Of a stretch of DNA of 64,000 bases, positions 50,595-64,000 are shown one piece after another. The stretch is from Hymenobacter yonginensis. GTDB taxonomy: Bacteria; Bacteroidota; Bacteroidia; Cytophagales; Hymenobacteraceae. Each line of letters begins with the position of its first letter. Position 1 is the first letter of the stretch. The notes beneath the pieces are model-generated. The model searched no databases and was not told where the DNA came from. It was given only the letters and a program-made list of their open reading frames with translations. The stretch lies in assembly GCF_027625995.1 (NCBI RefSeq), contig NZ_CP115396.1:3224001-3288000 (forward strand). The letters run 5' to 3'. Both the position numbers and the translations under genes were made by a program.

Positions 50595-52739
50595 TTAGCG
50601 AATGGCGTTGCCCTTCTGCTTGGCAATGATGCCTTCAGCAAGGTTGGTTGGTACCTGGTCGTAGTGCGAGAAGGTCAGCGAAGCCGAAGCCCGACCCGAC
50701 GAGATGGTACGCAGCGTAGTTACGTAGCCAAACAGCTCCGACAGCGGAACGTCAGCCTTGATTACGTTGGCGCCACCTTTGGTGTCCATGCCTTTCATGA
50801 TGCCGCGGCGACGGTTCAGGTCACCGGTTACCGAACCCGTGTACTCGTCGGGCGAAACTACTTCTACTGCCATGATTGGCTCGAGCAGTTTCGGACCAGC
50901 CTGCTTGCCAGCCTCACGGAAACCACCACGGGCAGCGAGTTCGAACGACAGGGCGTCCGAGTCAACATCGTGGTAAGAACCGTAGAACAGACGCACACGC
51001 ATGCCTTCGATGGGGAAGCCAGCCAACGGACCGTTCTTCATAGCTTCTTCGAAGCCTTTCTGAACTGGTGCGATGAATTCGCGTGGGATAACACCACCGG
51101 TGATATCGTTTACGAACTCCAGACCTGGTTTCTCTGGGTCGGTCAGTTTCGGACCGAGTTCGAACACGATGTCGCCAAACTTACCACGACCACCGGTCTG
51201 CTTCTTGTAGGTTTCGCGGTGCTCTACCGACTTGGTTAGAATCTCTTTGTACGCTACCTGAGGAGCGCCCTGGTTGATTTCCACCTTGAATTCCCGACGC
51301 ATACGGTCGATGATGATTTCGAGGTGAAGCTCGCCCATGCCTTTCAGTACGGTCTGGCCCGTCTCGGGGTCGGTCTGTACTACCAGCGTTGGGTCTTCCT
51401 CAACGAGTTTGGCAATAGCCATACCCATCTTGTCCATGTCGGCCTGGGTCTTAGGCTCGATGGCGTAACCGATTACCGGCTCAGGGAAGCTCATCGACTC
51501 CAGTACTACGCGCGACTTCTCGTCGGTCAGCGTGTCACCGGTTTTGATGTCTTTGAAGCCTACACCCGCAGCAATGTCACCCGCTTGGATTTTGTCAATC
51601 GGGTTCTGCTTGTTGGAGTGCATCTGCATGAGGCGCGAGATACGCTCTTTCTTGTTCGTGCGGTTGTTGTGCACGTACGAGCCAGCGTCCAGCACGCCGC
51701 TGTAGCAGCGGAAGAAGCACAGACGGCCCACGAAGGGGTCGGTAGCAATTTTGAACGCCAGGGCCGTGAAAGGCTCCGAGTTGTCGGGGTGACGCTCGAT
51801 TTCTGCGCCCGTGTCGGGGTCGGTACCGATGATGGGGGGCATGTCCAGCGGCGACGGCAGGTAGGCCATTACGCCGTCCAGCATCGACTGTACACCTTTG
51901 TTTTTGAAAGCCGAGCCGCACATTACGGGCGAGAACTTCATGTCGATAACCGCTTTGCGGATTACGACCATCATTTCTTCGCGGGTGATGGAGTCCGGAT
52001 CGTCGAAGAATTTCTCCATCAACGTATCGTCGTACTCAGCTACGCTTTCAACCAGCTTCTCGCGCCACTCGGCTACGGTATCCACCAGATCCTCGGGAAC
52101 CGGGATTTCGTGGTACGATTTGCCTTGGGTAGCGTCGTCCCACACAATGGCTTTGCCAGTGAGCAGGTCAACTACGCCTTTGAAAGTGTCTTCAGCGCCG
52201 ATTGGAATCTGCAGAGGCACGGGGTTAGCGCCCAGCTTCTCTTTGATTTCGTTTACAGCTTTGAAGAAGTCAGCACCGGCACGGTCCATCTTGTTGACGA
52301 AGCAGATGCGGGGCACCTTGTACTTGTCAGCCTGACGCCATACGGTTTCCGACTGGGGCTCGACACCGGATACGGCGCAGAACAGGGCCACAGCGCCGTC
52401 GAGCACACGCAGCGAACGTTCTACTTCTACCGTGAAGTCAACGTGGCCGGGGGTGTCGATGAGGTTGATCTTGTACTGCTTGGTGTCAGCAGTCGGATCA
52501 CCCTGGGCATCGGTGGGGTAGTTCCAGAAGGTAGTAGTAGCAGCCGACGTGATGGTGATACCACGCTCCTGCTCCTGCTCCATCCAGTCCATCGTGGCGG
52601 CACCTTCGTGCACTTCCCCGATTTTATGGGTCTTACCGGTATAGTAGAGAATGCGCTCCGACGTGGTGGTTTTACCAGCATCGATGTGCGCCATAATCCC
52701 GATGTTCCGGAGGTATTGCAGATCTTTATTAACAGCCAT
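50595..52739 (-). CDS. fusA: Translation elongation factor G
   Basis: 714-residue translocase GTPase. G1 [14 protein letters not shown] begins at residue 17, G3 [15 protein letters not shown] and G4 [10 protein letters not shown] follow. Domain IV, which enters the A site, ends with the typical [20 protein letters not shown]. It follows rpsG after 102 bases and precedes rpsJ. The fusidic-acid binding region in domain III shows nothing unusual by eye. A second EF-G copy elsewhere cannot be excluded. Confidence 0.98.
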   Translation of the reverse strand: MAVNKDLQYLRNIGIMAHIDAGKTTTSERILYYTGKTHKIGEVHEGAATMDWMEQEQERGITITSAATTTFWNYPTDAQGDPTADTKQYKINLIDTPGHVDFTVEVERSLRVLDGAVALFCAVSGVEPQSETVWRQADKYKVPRICFVNKMDRAGADFFKAVNEIKEKLGANPVPLQIPIGAEDTFKGVVDLLTGKAIVWDDATQGKSYHEIPVPEDLVDTVAEWREKLVESVAEYDDTLMEKFFDDPDSITREEMMVVIRKAVIDMKFSPVMCGSAFKNKGVQSMLDGVMAYLPSPLDMPPIIGTDPDTGAEIERHPDNSEPFTALAFKIATDPFVGRLCFFRCYSGVLDAGSYVHNNRTNKKERISRLMQMHSNKQNPIDKIQAGDIAAGVGFKDIKTGDTLTDEKSRVVLESMSFPEPVIGYAIEPKTQADMDKMGMAIAKLVEEDPTLVVQTDPETGQTVLKGMGELHLEIIIDRMRREFKVEINQGAPQVAYKEILTKSVEHRETYKKQTGGRGKFGDIVFELGPKLTDPEKPGLEFVNDITGGVIPREFIAPVQKGFEEAMKNGPLAGFPIEGMRVRLFYGSYHDVDSDALSFELAARGGFREAGKQAGPKLLEPIMAVEVVSPDEYTGSVTGDLNRRRGIMKGMDTKGGANVIKADVPLSELFGYVTTLRTISSGRASASLTFSHYDQVPTNLAEGIIAKQKGNAIR

Positions 52740-52841
52740 GTCTAGTTGAATGAGTGAATGTGTGTTTGGTGAGCAGGCAGCTACCGAGGTGTGGAATTAA
52801 CCAAATCAAGGGGCGGCCCATTCACTTAGGCACTCATTTAT

Positions 52842-53309
52842 TTAGAAGCGGAAGTGCGAGAAGGCCTTGTTGGCTTCAGCCATCCGGTGCGTGTCGTCTT
52901 TTTTCTTCACGGCAGCACCTTCACCTTTTGCAGCGGCGATGATTTCGCCAGCCAGCTTGTCCTTCATGGTCTTTTCGCCACGACGACGAGCGTATTGAAT
53001 CAGCCACTTCGAGCCAACAGCAATACGACGGTCAGGACGTACTTCGATCGGAACCTGGAAGGTAGCACCACCTACGCGGCGGCTCTTCACTTCTACGGTC
53101 GGCATTACGTTGTTGAGGGCTTTACGCCACATCTCCACGCCGCTTTCCTTGGTGCGCTGCTCAACAAGCTCGCAGGCATCGTAGAAAATGGTGTAGGCAA
53201 GGTTTTTCTTCCCGTCGTACATCATGTAGTTGACGAAACGGGTAACCAGCGTCTCCTTGAACTTGGGGTCGGGCAGGAGGATGCGCTTCTTTGGTTTTGA
53301 CTTTCTCAT
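52842..53309 (-). CDS. rpsG: 30S ribosomal protein S7
   Basis: 155 residues; nucleates 30S head assembly. [20 protein letters not shown] and [19 protein letters not shown] are conserved. The gap to rpsL is 86 bases and to fusA 102 bases, longer than in the L3-L14 array. The second gap holds AGTGAATG/CATTCACT repeats that could pair. Confidence 0.97.
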   Translation of the reverse strand: MRKSKPKKRILLPDPKFKETLVTRFVNYMMYDGKKNLAYTIFYDACELVEQRTKESGVEMWRKALNNVMPTVEVKSRRVGGATFQVPIEVRPDRRIAVGSKWLIQYARRRGEKTMKDKLAGEIIAAAKGEGAAVKKKDDTHRMAEANKAFSHFRF

Positions 53310-53395
53310 GGGTGTAGAAATGAGCTGAGGCAGCGGGCAAGTGGGATAAGAACCATGTGCTATCCAGCACTGCGCGCTACCTCACTCGGTTTCAA

Positions 53396-53818
53396 TTACT
53401 TTTTCTTCTTAGCAGGAGCGCCTTTGCCGGCTGGAGCAGCCTGGCCTGGCTTCGGACGCTTGGCACCGTACTTCGAGCGGCGCTGCGTACGGCCGTTCAC
53501 ACCGGCGGTGTCAAGAGCACCACGGATGATGTGGTAACGCACACCGGGAAGGTCTTTCACACGACCACCACGAATCAGCACGATGCTGTGCTCCTGCAGG
53601 TTGTGGCCTTCACCGGGAATGTAGGCGTTAACTTCTTTGCCGTTGGTGAGGCGCACACGGGCCACTTTACGCATAGCCGAGTTCGGCTTCTTAGGCGTGG
53701 TGGTGTACACACGGGTGCAAACGCCACGGCGCTGCGGGCACGAGTCAAGAGCCGGCGACTTCGACTTCGTCGTCAGCTTCTCGCGGCCTTTTCGTACTAA
53801 CTGGTTGATGGTAGGCAT
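53396..53818 (-). CDS. rpsL: 30S ribosomal protein S12
   Basis: 140-residue decoding-centre protein. The [19 protein letters not shown] segment has lysine at the position where streptomycin-resistance changes occur, and [10 protein letters not shown] is also unaltered, so the sensitive form is expected. The C-terminus is Lys/Pro-rich ([13 protein letters not shown]). First gene of the str unit, preceded by the best promoter in the window. Confidence 0.98.
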   Translation of the reverse strand: MPTINQLVRKGREKLTTKSKSPALDSCPQRRGVCTRVYTTTPKKPNSAMRKVARVRLTNGKEVNAYIPGEGHNLQEHSIVLIRGGRVKDLPGVRYHIIRGALDTAGVNGRTQRRSKYGAKRPKPGQAAPAGKGAPAKKKK

Positions 53819-53866
53819 CTACGGAATGTTTTGTCAAGGAGGGTTCTCTCCCAAAAATTAGGCTTG

Positions 53867-53898
53867 CAAAGGTAGAAAAGTCAGGGTGAAATAGCAAA
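53867..53898 (-). promoter_or_regulatory. rpsL promoter with both -33 and -7 elements
   Basis: TTTG at 53895-53898 and TACCTTTG at 53867-53874 on the minus strand, exactly 20 bases apart: the full Bacteroidota TTTG-N20-TANNTTTG layout. It is 48 bases before the rpsL ATG. Confidence 0.8.
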
Positions 53899-54043
53899 CG
53901 AGTTGGAATAGTTTGTTTTAGGTAATCATCCGGTGCGGTTTTAAGCGCCCTGCAAGCCCAAAATTCACCTTCCTGCGCCAACAGCCGCTGCCAACTGTGG
54001 CTTCCCGTTGTCCATCGGCTTCCATGGCGCACCAATTGCACCT

Positions 54044-54085
54044 AAAAAAGTCAGGGCTTCTATCTTCCCGATAAAAGCCCTGACC
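54044..54085 (-). terminator. Terminator after the DUF3467 gene
   Basis: Stem GTCAGGGCTT / AAGCCCTGAC with a 15-base loop and a TTTTTT run on the minus strand, 22 bases past the stop. It separates this unit from the rpsL unit. Confidence 0.85.
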
Positions 54086-54106
54086 AGCGTGGTACTATTC
54101 GAATTA

Positions 54107-54451
54107 TTACGCCTCCCCTATCTTCCCGCCGAAGCCCATCGGGTACATCGGCGAGTCGTTTTGCTGCTTGATGGGGCCTTTGGCCTGCTCGTAGCGTTCC
54201 AGGTTTTCGGCCAAAGCGGCCTGTAGGCGCTTGGCGTGCTCGGGCGTGAGGATGATGCGCGCCTTTACTCTGGCCTTGGGTACGCCCGGCATCAGCCGGA
54301 TGAAATCGATAACGAACTCGCTGCTGCTGTGCGCAATCATGGCCAGGTTGGCATACTCGCCCTCGGCAATGTCTTCCGACAGCTCGATGTTGATGGCGTT
54401 CGGGTCTTGCGGCTGGGCCGCGTCGGCGTCGGGATGGTTGGGTTGGTTCAT
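54107..54451 (-). CDS. DUF3467 family protein
   Basis: 114-residue conserved small protein of unknown function. The core LSEDIAEGEYANLAMIAHSSSEFVIDFI, in pieces, and RIILTPEHAKRLQAALAENL matches the family. Its place right after rpoC is typical in Bacteroidota. The N-terminus is Asp/Pro/Gln-rich and disordered-looking. A terminator lies between it and rpoC, and TAGTTTTA (54498-54505, minus) is a 7-of-8 -7 element, so it may have its own promoter. Association with RNA polymerase is only suggested by position. Confidence 0.9.
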   Translation of the reverse strand: MNQPNHPDADAAQPQDPNAINIELSEDIAEGEYANLAMIAHSSSEFVIDFIRLMPGVPKARVKARIILTPEHAKRLQAALAENLERYEQAKGPIKQQNDSPMYPMGFGGKIGEA

Positions 54452-54515
54452 TGGAAGAGTTTACGGGAACGGCTGCCGTGTTAGTGGGCCGAATGGTTAA
54501 AACTACCGAAAAAGA

Positions 54516-54547
54516 AAAAGCCGGCCAGATTTCTCCGGCCGGCTTCT
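54516..54547 (-). terminator. Terminator after rpoC
   Basis: Stem AAGCCGGCC / GGCCGGCTT followed by TTTTTCTTTTT on the minus strand, 24 bases past the rpoC stop. Confidence 0.8.
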
Positions 54548-54568
54548 CTTACTTAAGCAACTACAAGC

Positions 54569-57500
54569 TTACTCCGAAACGGACTCGCGGCGCGAGGCAC
54601 GGGCGGGGCGCTTGGTAGGCGCAGGCGTCTCGTCGGCTTTGGCGGCCTGTTGGGCCTCCAGCTCCTCTTTCGAGCCCACGATCTGACGCGTGTATTCGCG
54701 CAGACCGGTACCGGCCGGAATGAGGTGACCTACGATTACGTTCTCCTTCAGGCCCAGCAGTTCGTCGGCCTTGCCACGGATGGCGGCTTCCGACAGCACC
54801 TTGGTCGTCTCCTGGAAGGAAGCGGCCGAGATGAACGACTGGGTGCCCAGCGACGCCTGGGTGATACCCTGCAGCGTTGGACGGGATACCGAAGGCTGTG
54901 CGTCGCGCACTTCCACCAGGGCCAGGTCGCGGCGGCGCAGGCTGCTGTTCTCGTCGCGCAGGCGACGAGCCGTTACAATCTGGCCGGGCTTCAGGTTGGT
55001 CGAGTCGCCGGAGTTCGTTACCACCTTCATGTCGATGATGGTATCGTTTTCCTCCATGAACACGATTTTGTCGATAACCTGGTGCTCCAGGAACGTCGTG
55101 TCGCCGGCGTCGAGAATCACAACTTTCTGCATCATCTGGCGGACGACCACCTCGATGTGCTTATCGTTGATTTTCACACCCTGCAGGCGGTATACTTCCT
55201 GAATCTCGTTCACGAGGTATTCCTGCACGGCGCCAGGGCCCTGAATGCTCAGGATGTCGGAAGGCGTGATGGCCCCATCCGACAGCGGCGAGCCGGCGCG
55301 GATGAAGTCGTTGTCCTGCACCAGAATGTGCTTGGACAGCGGCACCATGTACTTCTTCTTAACACCGTCTTTCGACTCCACGAAGATTTCGCGGTTACCA
55401 CGCTTCACCGTACCGTAGGTTACCACGCCGTCGATTTCAGCTACTACAGCTGGGTTCGAGGGGTTACGGGCTTCGAAGAGCTCCGTAACACGGGGCAGAC
55501 CACCGGTGATGTCGCGGGTTTTGCCCACGGCACGCGGAATCTTGGCCAGAATCTGACCAGCCTTGATTTTCTCGCCGTTCTCGACGTTGAGGTGGGAGCC
55601 TACCGGAATGCTGTATGCTTTCTGGCCTTCCACATCCCCTTTTTTGCCGGGACGAACGATGATGGCCGGGTTCTGATCCTTGGCCTTCGATTCGATAATC
55701 ACTTTCTCGCGGTGACCGGTCTGTTCGTCCGACTCCTCGCGGTAGGTGATACCCTCGGTGATGGCATCGTACTGAATGGTGCCATCAAACTCGGCCAGAA
55801 TAACGGCGTTGTAGGGGTCCCAGTTGTTCAGCTCGGCGCCTTTCTCCACCTCCTGGCCTTCGTCCACGAGCAGGAACGAGCCGTACGGAACGTGGTTGGA
55901 GATGAACACCTTGCCGGTGCCTTTCTCCACGATGCGAATCTCGCCCGAACGACCCATTACCACTTTCACCATCTCGCCGTCGGCGTTGGCGGTTTCCACG
56001 GTGCGGATGTCTTCGAACTCGATTACGCCGGCAAACTTGGCTTTCAGGCTGGCTTCAACGGCAATGTTGGAAGCCGTACCACCTACGTGGAAGGTACGCA
56101 GCGTGAGCTGGGTACCAGGCTCGCCGATGGACTGCGCAGCAATTACGCCAACAGCCTCGCCTTTCTGCACCATGCGGCCCGACGACAGGTTGCGGCCGTA
56201 GCACTTAGCGCAGATACCACGCTTGCTTTCGCAGGTCAGTACCGAACGAATTTCCACCGACTCGATGCTAGTAGCATCGATACGACGGGTGATGTCCTCG
56301 GTGATTTCCGTACCGGCCGTCAGAATTACTTCGTCGGTCAGCGGATCCACGATGTCGTGAACAGCTACGCGGCCCAGGATACGCTCGGCCAGCGGCTCTA
56401 CCACGTCCTCGTTGTCTTTCAACGCGAAGGTTTCGATGCCACGCAGCGTGCCGCAGTCGTTTTCGTTTACGATTACGTCCTGCGATACGTCTACCAGACG
56501 ACGCGTCAGGTAGCCGGCGTCAGCCGTCTTCAGAGCGGTGTCGGCCAGACCCTTACGGGCACCGTGGGTCGAGATGAAGTACTCGATTACATCGAGGCCT
56601 TCTTTGAAGTTCGACAGAATCGGGTTTTCGATAATCTCGCCTACCGAACCCTGCAGCGACTTCTGCGGCTTCGCCATCAGACCCCGCATACCGCCGAGCT
56701 GACGAATCTGCTCGCGCGAACCACGGGCACCGGAGTGCATCATCATGTAAATCGAGTTGAAGCCCTGATCTTCTTTTTCAAGACGACCCATGAGGGTTTC
56801 AGTGATTTGGTTGTTGATGCGGGTCCAGATGTCGATAACCTGGTTGTAACGCTCGTTGTCGGTAATCAGACCCATCTGGTAGTTCTGAGTAACGGCCTTC
56901 ACGTCGTTCTGCGCTTGCAGAACCAGGGCATCCTTCTCTTTCGGAATCTGGATGTCGCCCAGACCCATCGACAGACCACCTTTGTAAGCCGACTGGAAGC
57001 CCAGCGTCTTGATGTCGTCGAGGAACTGTGCGGTGCGGGCCATACCGGTCCGCTTGAACACCATCGAAATGATCTGCTGCAGCTTTTTCTTGGTCAGCAG
57101 CTCATCCACGAAACCTACTTCGGTTGGTACGAGCTGGTTGAACAGCACGCGGCCGGCTACCGTCTCGATGATCTTCGTTACGAGGTTATCGTCCTCGTCG
57201 CGAACCTGCGTGCGCACTTTGATGTAGGCGTGCTTCGACAGCTGACCTTCGTTGATGGCAATCACCACCTCTTCGTCGGAGTAGAAGATGCGGCCTTCGC
57301 CCTGGATCTTCTCGTCGTCGGTGCTGCGCTTGCCTTTGGTTACGTAGTACAGACCCAGAACCATGTCCTGCGACGGTACCGCAATCGGGGCGCCGTTGGC
57401 TGGGTTCAGGATGTTGTGCGACGCCAGCATGAGCATGGAGGCTTCCAGGATAGCGGCCGGTCCCAGGGGAACGTGCACAGCCATCTGGTCACCGTCAAAG

Positions 57501-58921
57501 TCAGCGTTGAAGGCCGTACAAACGAGCGGGTGCAGCTGGATAGCCTTGCCCTCGATGAGGCGCGGCTGGAACGCCTGGATACCCAGACGGTGAAGCGTAG
57601 GAGCCCGGTTCAGGAGCACTGGGTGGCCTTTCAGCACGTTCTCCAGGATATCCCATACGACGGCGTCCTTGCGGTCCACAATCTTCTTAGCCGATTTCAC
57701 CGTCTTCACGATGCCACGCTCGATGAGCTTGCGGATGATGAACGGCTTGAACAGTTCGGCCGCCATGTTCTTGGGCAGACCGCACTCGTGCAGCTTCAGT
57801 TCAGGACCTACCACGATTACCGAACGACCCGAGTAGTCGACACGCTTACCGAGCAGGTTCTGACGGAAGCGGCCCTGCTTGCCTTTCAGCATGTCGGACA
57901 GCGACTTCAGGGCGCGGTTGCCTTCAGCGCGCACGGCATTCACCTTACGCGAGTTGTCGAACAGCGAATCCACAGCTTCCTGCAACATGCGCTTTTCGTT
58001 CCGCAGAATCACCTCGGGAGCCTTGATTTCGATCAGGCGCTTGAGGCGGTTGTTGCGGATGATGACGCGACGGTACAGGTCGTTCAGGTCGGAGGTAGCG
58101 AAACGGCCACCGTCCAGTGGAACGAGCGGGCGCAGTTCCGGTGGAATCACCGGCACCATGCGGATAACCATCCACTCAGGCTTGTTCTCGATGCGGGTCG
58201 AGGCGTCGCGGAACGCTTCCACTACGCGCAGACGCTTCAACGCTTCAGCCTTACGCTGCTGCGAAGTCTCGTGAGCGGCAGAGTCACGCAGCGAGTAGCT
58301 CAGTTCGTCCAGGTTGATGCGCTCCAACAGGAGATGCAGGGCATCGGCACCCATGCGGGCGATGAACTTGTTGGGGTCCTCGTTCGGCAGCATCTGGTTC
58401 TCCCGGGGGAGCTTGTCGATGATGTCGAGGTATTCGTCTTCGGTGAGGAAGTCGAGCTGCTGCACGCCTTCGTCGCCTAATACGCCAGGCTGTACAACTA
58501 CGTACCGCTCGTAATAGATGATTTGGTCGAGCTTCTTGGTGGGCAGGCCCAGCAGGTAGCCGATTTTATTGGGCAGGGACTTGAAGTACCAGATGTGCGC
58601 AACGGGCACCACCAGTTCGATGTGGCCCATCCGCTCCCGGCGTACTTTCTTCTCGGTCACCTCCACGCCGCAACGGTCGCAGATGATGCCTTTGTAGCGA
58701 ATCCGCTTGTATTTGCCGCAGTGGCATTCCCAGTCCTTCACGGGACCGAAAATCCGCTCGCAAAACAGGCCGCCCATCTCGGGCTTGTACGTCCGGTAGT
58801 TGATCGTCTCGGGTTTCACAACCTCACCGTTCGACCGCTCCAGGATGGATTCGGGCGAGGCCAGCGAAATGGTGACTTTCGAGAAGTCCTGTACCAGTTT
58901 CTTGTTTTTTGCAAACGCCAT
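54569..58921 (-). CDS. rpoC: RNA polymerase beta' subunit
   Basis: 1450 residues, normal for Bacteroidota. The N-terminal zinc site has Cys66, Cys68, Cys81 and Cys84. The active-site motif NADFDGD (residues 472-478) supplies the three catalytic Asp. The trigger-loop region and a second zinc cluster ([16 protein letters not shown]) are present. The C-terminus adds an Ala/Thr/Pro/Arg-rich stretch ([13 protein letters not shown]). Separated from rpoB by 345 bases, unusually far for this gene pair. Confidence 0.98.
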   Translation of the reverse strand: MAFAKNKKLVQDFSKVTISLASPESILERSNGEVVKPETINYRTYKPEMGGLFCERIFGPVKDWECHCGKYKRIRYKGIICDRCGVEVTEKKVRRERMGHIELVVPVAHIWYFKSLPNKIGYLLGLPTKKLDQIIYYERYVVVQPGVLGDEGVQQLDFLTEDEYLDIIDKLPRENQMLPNEDPNKFIARMGADALHLLLERINLDELSYSLRDSAAHETSQQRKAEALKRLRVVEAFRDASTRIENKPEWMVIRMVPVIPPELRPLVPLDGGRFATSDLNDLYRRVIIRNNRLKRLIEIKAPEVILRNEKRMLQEAVDSLFDNSRKVNAVRAEGNRALKSLSDMLKGKQGRFRQNLLGKRVDYSGRSVIVVGPELKLHECGLPKNMAAELFKPFIIRKLIERGIVKTVKSAKKIVDRKDAVVWDILENVLKGHPVLLNRAPTLHRLGIQAFQPRLIEGKAIQLHPLVCTAFNADFDGDQMAVHVPLGPAAILEASMLMLASHNILNPANGAPIAVPSQDMVLGLYYVTKGKRSTDDEKIQGEGRIFYSDEEVVIAINEGQLSKHAYIKVRTQVRDEDDNLVTKIIETVAGRVLFNQLVPTEVGFVDELLTKKKLQQIISMVFKRTGMARTAQFLDDIKTLGFQSAYKGGLSMGLGDIQIPKEKDALVLQAQNDVKAVTQNYQMGLITDNERYNQVIDIWTRINNQITETLMGRLEKEDQGFNSIYMMMHSGARGSREQIRQLGGMRGLMAKPQKSLQGSVGEIIENPILSNFKEGLDVIEYFISTHGARKGLADTALKTADAGYLTRRLVDVSQDVIVNENDCGTLRGIETFALKDNEDVVEPLAERILGRVAVHDIVDPLTDEVILTAGTEITEDITRRIDATSIESVEIRSVLTCESKRGICAKCYGRNLSSGRMVQKGEAVGVIAAQSIGEPGTQLTLRTFHVGGTASNIAVEASLKAKFAGVIEFEDIRTVETANADGEMVKVVMGRSGEIRIVEKGTGKVFISNHVPYGSFLLVDEGQEVEKGAELNNWDPYNAVILAEFDGTIQYDAITEGITYREESDEQTGHREKVIIESKAKDQNPAIIVRPGKKGDVEGQKAYSIPVGSHLNVENGEKIKAGQILAKIPRAVGKTRDITGGLPRVTELFEARNPSNPAVVAEIDGVVTYGTVKRGNREIFVESKDGVKKKYMVPLSKHILVQDNDFIRAGSPLSDGAITPSDILSIQGPGAVQEYLVNEIQEVYRLQGVKINDKHIEVVVRQMMQKVVILDAGDTTFLEHQVIDKIVFMEENDTIIDMKVVTNSGDSTNLKPGQIVTARRLRDENSSLRRRDLALVEVRDAQPSVSRPTLQGITQASLGTQSFISAASFQETTKVLSEAAIRGKADELLGLKENVIVGHLIPAGTGLREYTRQIVGSKEELEAQQAAKADETPAPTKRPARASRRESVSE

Positions 58922-59266
58922 GTAGGGTAGCTGTTGTTAGCTGGTGGCTTTTTTCTGTCCGTTGGTTCCGCCCATCTTAAGAGGGGTCGGAAAGAACGTA
59001 ACAGTTCGACTCTGCGAAAAGTGCTCTGCGGGTCGGATAGGTACGCCGCGCAGTAGTTCTTCGCCAGGTCTGGTAATCGGGCGACTCAGCAGGCTGAGTC
59101 AGGGTTGCGGCCAGTTGCCGCCGGAGGTTGATGCCGTTCTGACCATATCTCGGAACGACGCCGGCAGCGGCTGTTATCGGTTGCCCGAACCGCGGGTACT
59201 CTCTATAAGCAAGACTTGAAAAGTGGCTGCCGATACGTGCGTACCAGCAGCCACTATTGTCAAACC
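58922..59266. other. 345-base gap between rpoB and rpoC
   Basis: No credible gene. It holds a hairpin after rpoB (AGTGGCTGC/GCAGCCACT, 59222-59255) with a short TTTT run on the minus strand, a GACTCAGC/GCTGAGTC palindrome (59083-59100), and GCCGGC-rich segments. No TANNTTTG element for rpoC was found. It could hide a small RNA or a leader. Confidence 0.5.
59222..59255 (-). terminator. Hairpin after rpoB
   Basis: 9-bp stem AGTGGCTGC / GCAGCCACT, loop 16 bases, then TTTTCAAG on the minus strand; 11 bases past the rpoB stop. Weak or partial terminator. Confidence 0.5.
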
Positions 59267-63169
<3,903 letters not shown>

Positions 63170-63365
63170 TGTATGTGGGGTTAGGAAATGGACACTGGGA
63201 GAATCCGGTACAGGGCCACCACAGGGCAGTGGCCTTGAAAAATTTCAAAAGTTGCGGGCGCACGAAAGCGCAAAGCAGAACCTTGCGCTTGTGGCGTCCG
63301 TAGGCACGAAAAGCCGCAAAGCGGCGTGCAAACGAACTTCCGGCTAGTTTGTTGCCTACAAACAG

Positions 63366-63394
63366 GAAAAGACCTGGCTTAGTTGCCAGGCCTC
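63366..63394 (-). terminator. Terminator after rplL
   Basis: Stem CCTGGC / GCCAGG with extra AG/CT pairs and a TCTTTTCCTGTTT tail on the minus strand. It is 37 bases past the rplL stop, so rplJ-rplL and rpoB are likely separate units or joined by partial readthrough. Confidence 0.7.
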
Positions 63395-63430
63395 TCCATA
63401 TTTGCTGGTTTTAAGAGCAGGCAGCAGAAA

Positions 63431-63808
63431 TTACTTAACTTCTACTTCAGCGCCGGCTTCTTCCAGTTGCTTCTTCAGCGACTCAGCTTCATCCTTAGCA
63501 ACACCTTCTTTCAGTGGCTTAGGAGCGCCGTCAACCAGTTCTTTGGCTTCTTTCAGGCCCAGACCGGTCAGGTCTTTCACCAGCTTCACAACAGCCAGTT
63601 TCTGGCCACCGGCAGCTTTCAGGATCACGTCGAACGTGGTTTTCTCCTCAGGAGCGTCAGCAGCGGCAGCGCCACCACCGGCCATCATTACGGGAGCAGC
63701 AGCAGCGGGCTCGATGCCGTACTCGTCCTTCAGGATGGTAGCCAGTTCGTTTACTTCTTTTACCGTCAGGCTAACGAGCTGCTCGGCGAATGCTTTCAAA
63801 TCTGCCAT
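63431..63808 (-). CDS. rplL: 50S ribosomal protein L7/L12
   Basis: 125 residues; multicopy stalk protein that recruits GTPase factors. [20 protein letters not shown] opens the N-terminal dimerisation helix. An Ala/Met/Gly-rich hinge follows ([20 protein letters not shown]), then the conserved C-terminal domain ([20 protein letters not shown]). It starts 63 bases after the rplJ stop. Confidence 0.97.
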   Translation of the reverse strand: MADLKAFAEQLVSLTVKEVNELATILKDEYGIEPAAAAPVMMAGGGAAAADAPEEKTTFDVILKAAGGQKLAVVKLVKDLTGLGLKEAKELVDGAPKPLKEGVAKDEAESLKKQLEEAGAEVEVK

Positions 63809-63871
63809 TTCTGTAGATTGTTAAAAAGGGGGTTGTTGGAGGAAATTGAAGTTGAAAAAGATGAGCAGCGG

Positions 63872-64000
63872 TTAGCCTGCAACCTCTTCTTTTTCGGAAA
63901 GCGTTTTGAGGATACCAGCCAGTTTGTTGCCGCCGCTCGACAGAGCAGAAATAACATTCTTGGCAGGCGACTGGAGCAGACCGATAACGTCACCGATAAG
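63872..64000 (-). CDS. rplJ: 50S ribosomal protein L10, C-terminal part
   Basis: Only the last 42 residues are in the window (LIGDVIGLLQSPAKNVISAL and the following SSGGNKLAGILKTLSEKEE). This is the helical tail of L10, which anchors L7/L12 dimers. The start lies beyond base 64000. It precedes rplL on the same strand, as in most bacteria. Confidence 0.9.
   Translation of the reverse strand, partial: LIGDVIGLLQSPAKNVISALSSGGNKLAGILKTLSEKEEVAG

Noticed and set aside
54650-58480. Plus-strand open frame of 1276 codons opposite rpoC
   Set aside because: Antisense shadow of rpoC. The same holds for frames opposite rpoB (59306-61255), the OMP gene (32041-34029), DUF4331 (21573-22781) and the amylase (12942-13952).
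58944-59219. 91-codon plus-strand frame in the rpoB-rpoC gap
   Set aside because: No recognisable domain, no promoter, and composition like untranslated sequence.

Overview
The window looks like a chromosomal segment of a GC-rich Bacteroidota bacterium, most likely Hymenobacter or a near relative in the Cytophagales. Four things point there: TANNTTTG-type -7 promoter elements, two secreted proteins ending in type IX secretion (T9SS) sorting tails, a DUF3467 gene next to rpoC, and many palindromic intergenic repeats. No tRNA, rRNA, CRISPR, phage or transposase gene was found. The genus is an inference; no marker comparison could be run.

Layout. 1-11300: secA (3' end cut by the window edge), a two-gene sugar unit (GT and glf), a GNAT acetyltransferase, dapF, a divergent SAM methyltransferase, a Ppx/GppA phosphatase and an Ldh-family dehydrogenase. 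11361-16031: a secreted GH13 alpha-amylase flanked by two murein L,D-transpeptidase-like paralogues. 16152-23633: a co-directional cluster of a secreted DUF4331 protein, a TPR protein, a HupE/UreJ membrane protein, a small Cys/His protein, a TonB-dependent receptor and a 70-residue protein closed by a terminator. This is the best candidate for an uncharacterised system; metal handling is only inferred. 24058-34395: hscA, anmK, a small secreted protein, a FtsB/DivIC-like gene, eno, a LytS/LytTR two-component pair and an outer-membrane beta-barrel protein.

34603-64000 is the core information-processing region, all on the minus strand: rplJ-rplL, rpoB, rpoC, DUF3467, then rpsL-rpsG-fusA-rpsJ, then rplC through rplQ (S10, spc and alpha genes with secY, map, infA and rpoA). 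Terminator-like hairpins and fresh -7 elements cut this array into several transcription units. Breaks are seen after rplL, possibly after rpoB, after rpoC, after rpsJ, between rpsN and rpsH, and between rpoA and rplQ.

The accessory half is rich in repeats. One family of about 80-100 bp inverted repeats, with arms carrying CGTCATTCCGAGC...GAATCTC-like sequence, occurs five times as full pairs and once as a half, always between genes. A second type has a perfect 32-bp inverted repeat, and a third has short palindromes with a GAAG centre. Three genes (dapF, the SAM methyltransferase and the ftsB-like gene) have a TANNTTTG element only 3-5 bases before the ATG, which suggests leaderless or near-leaderless mRNAs.
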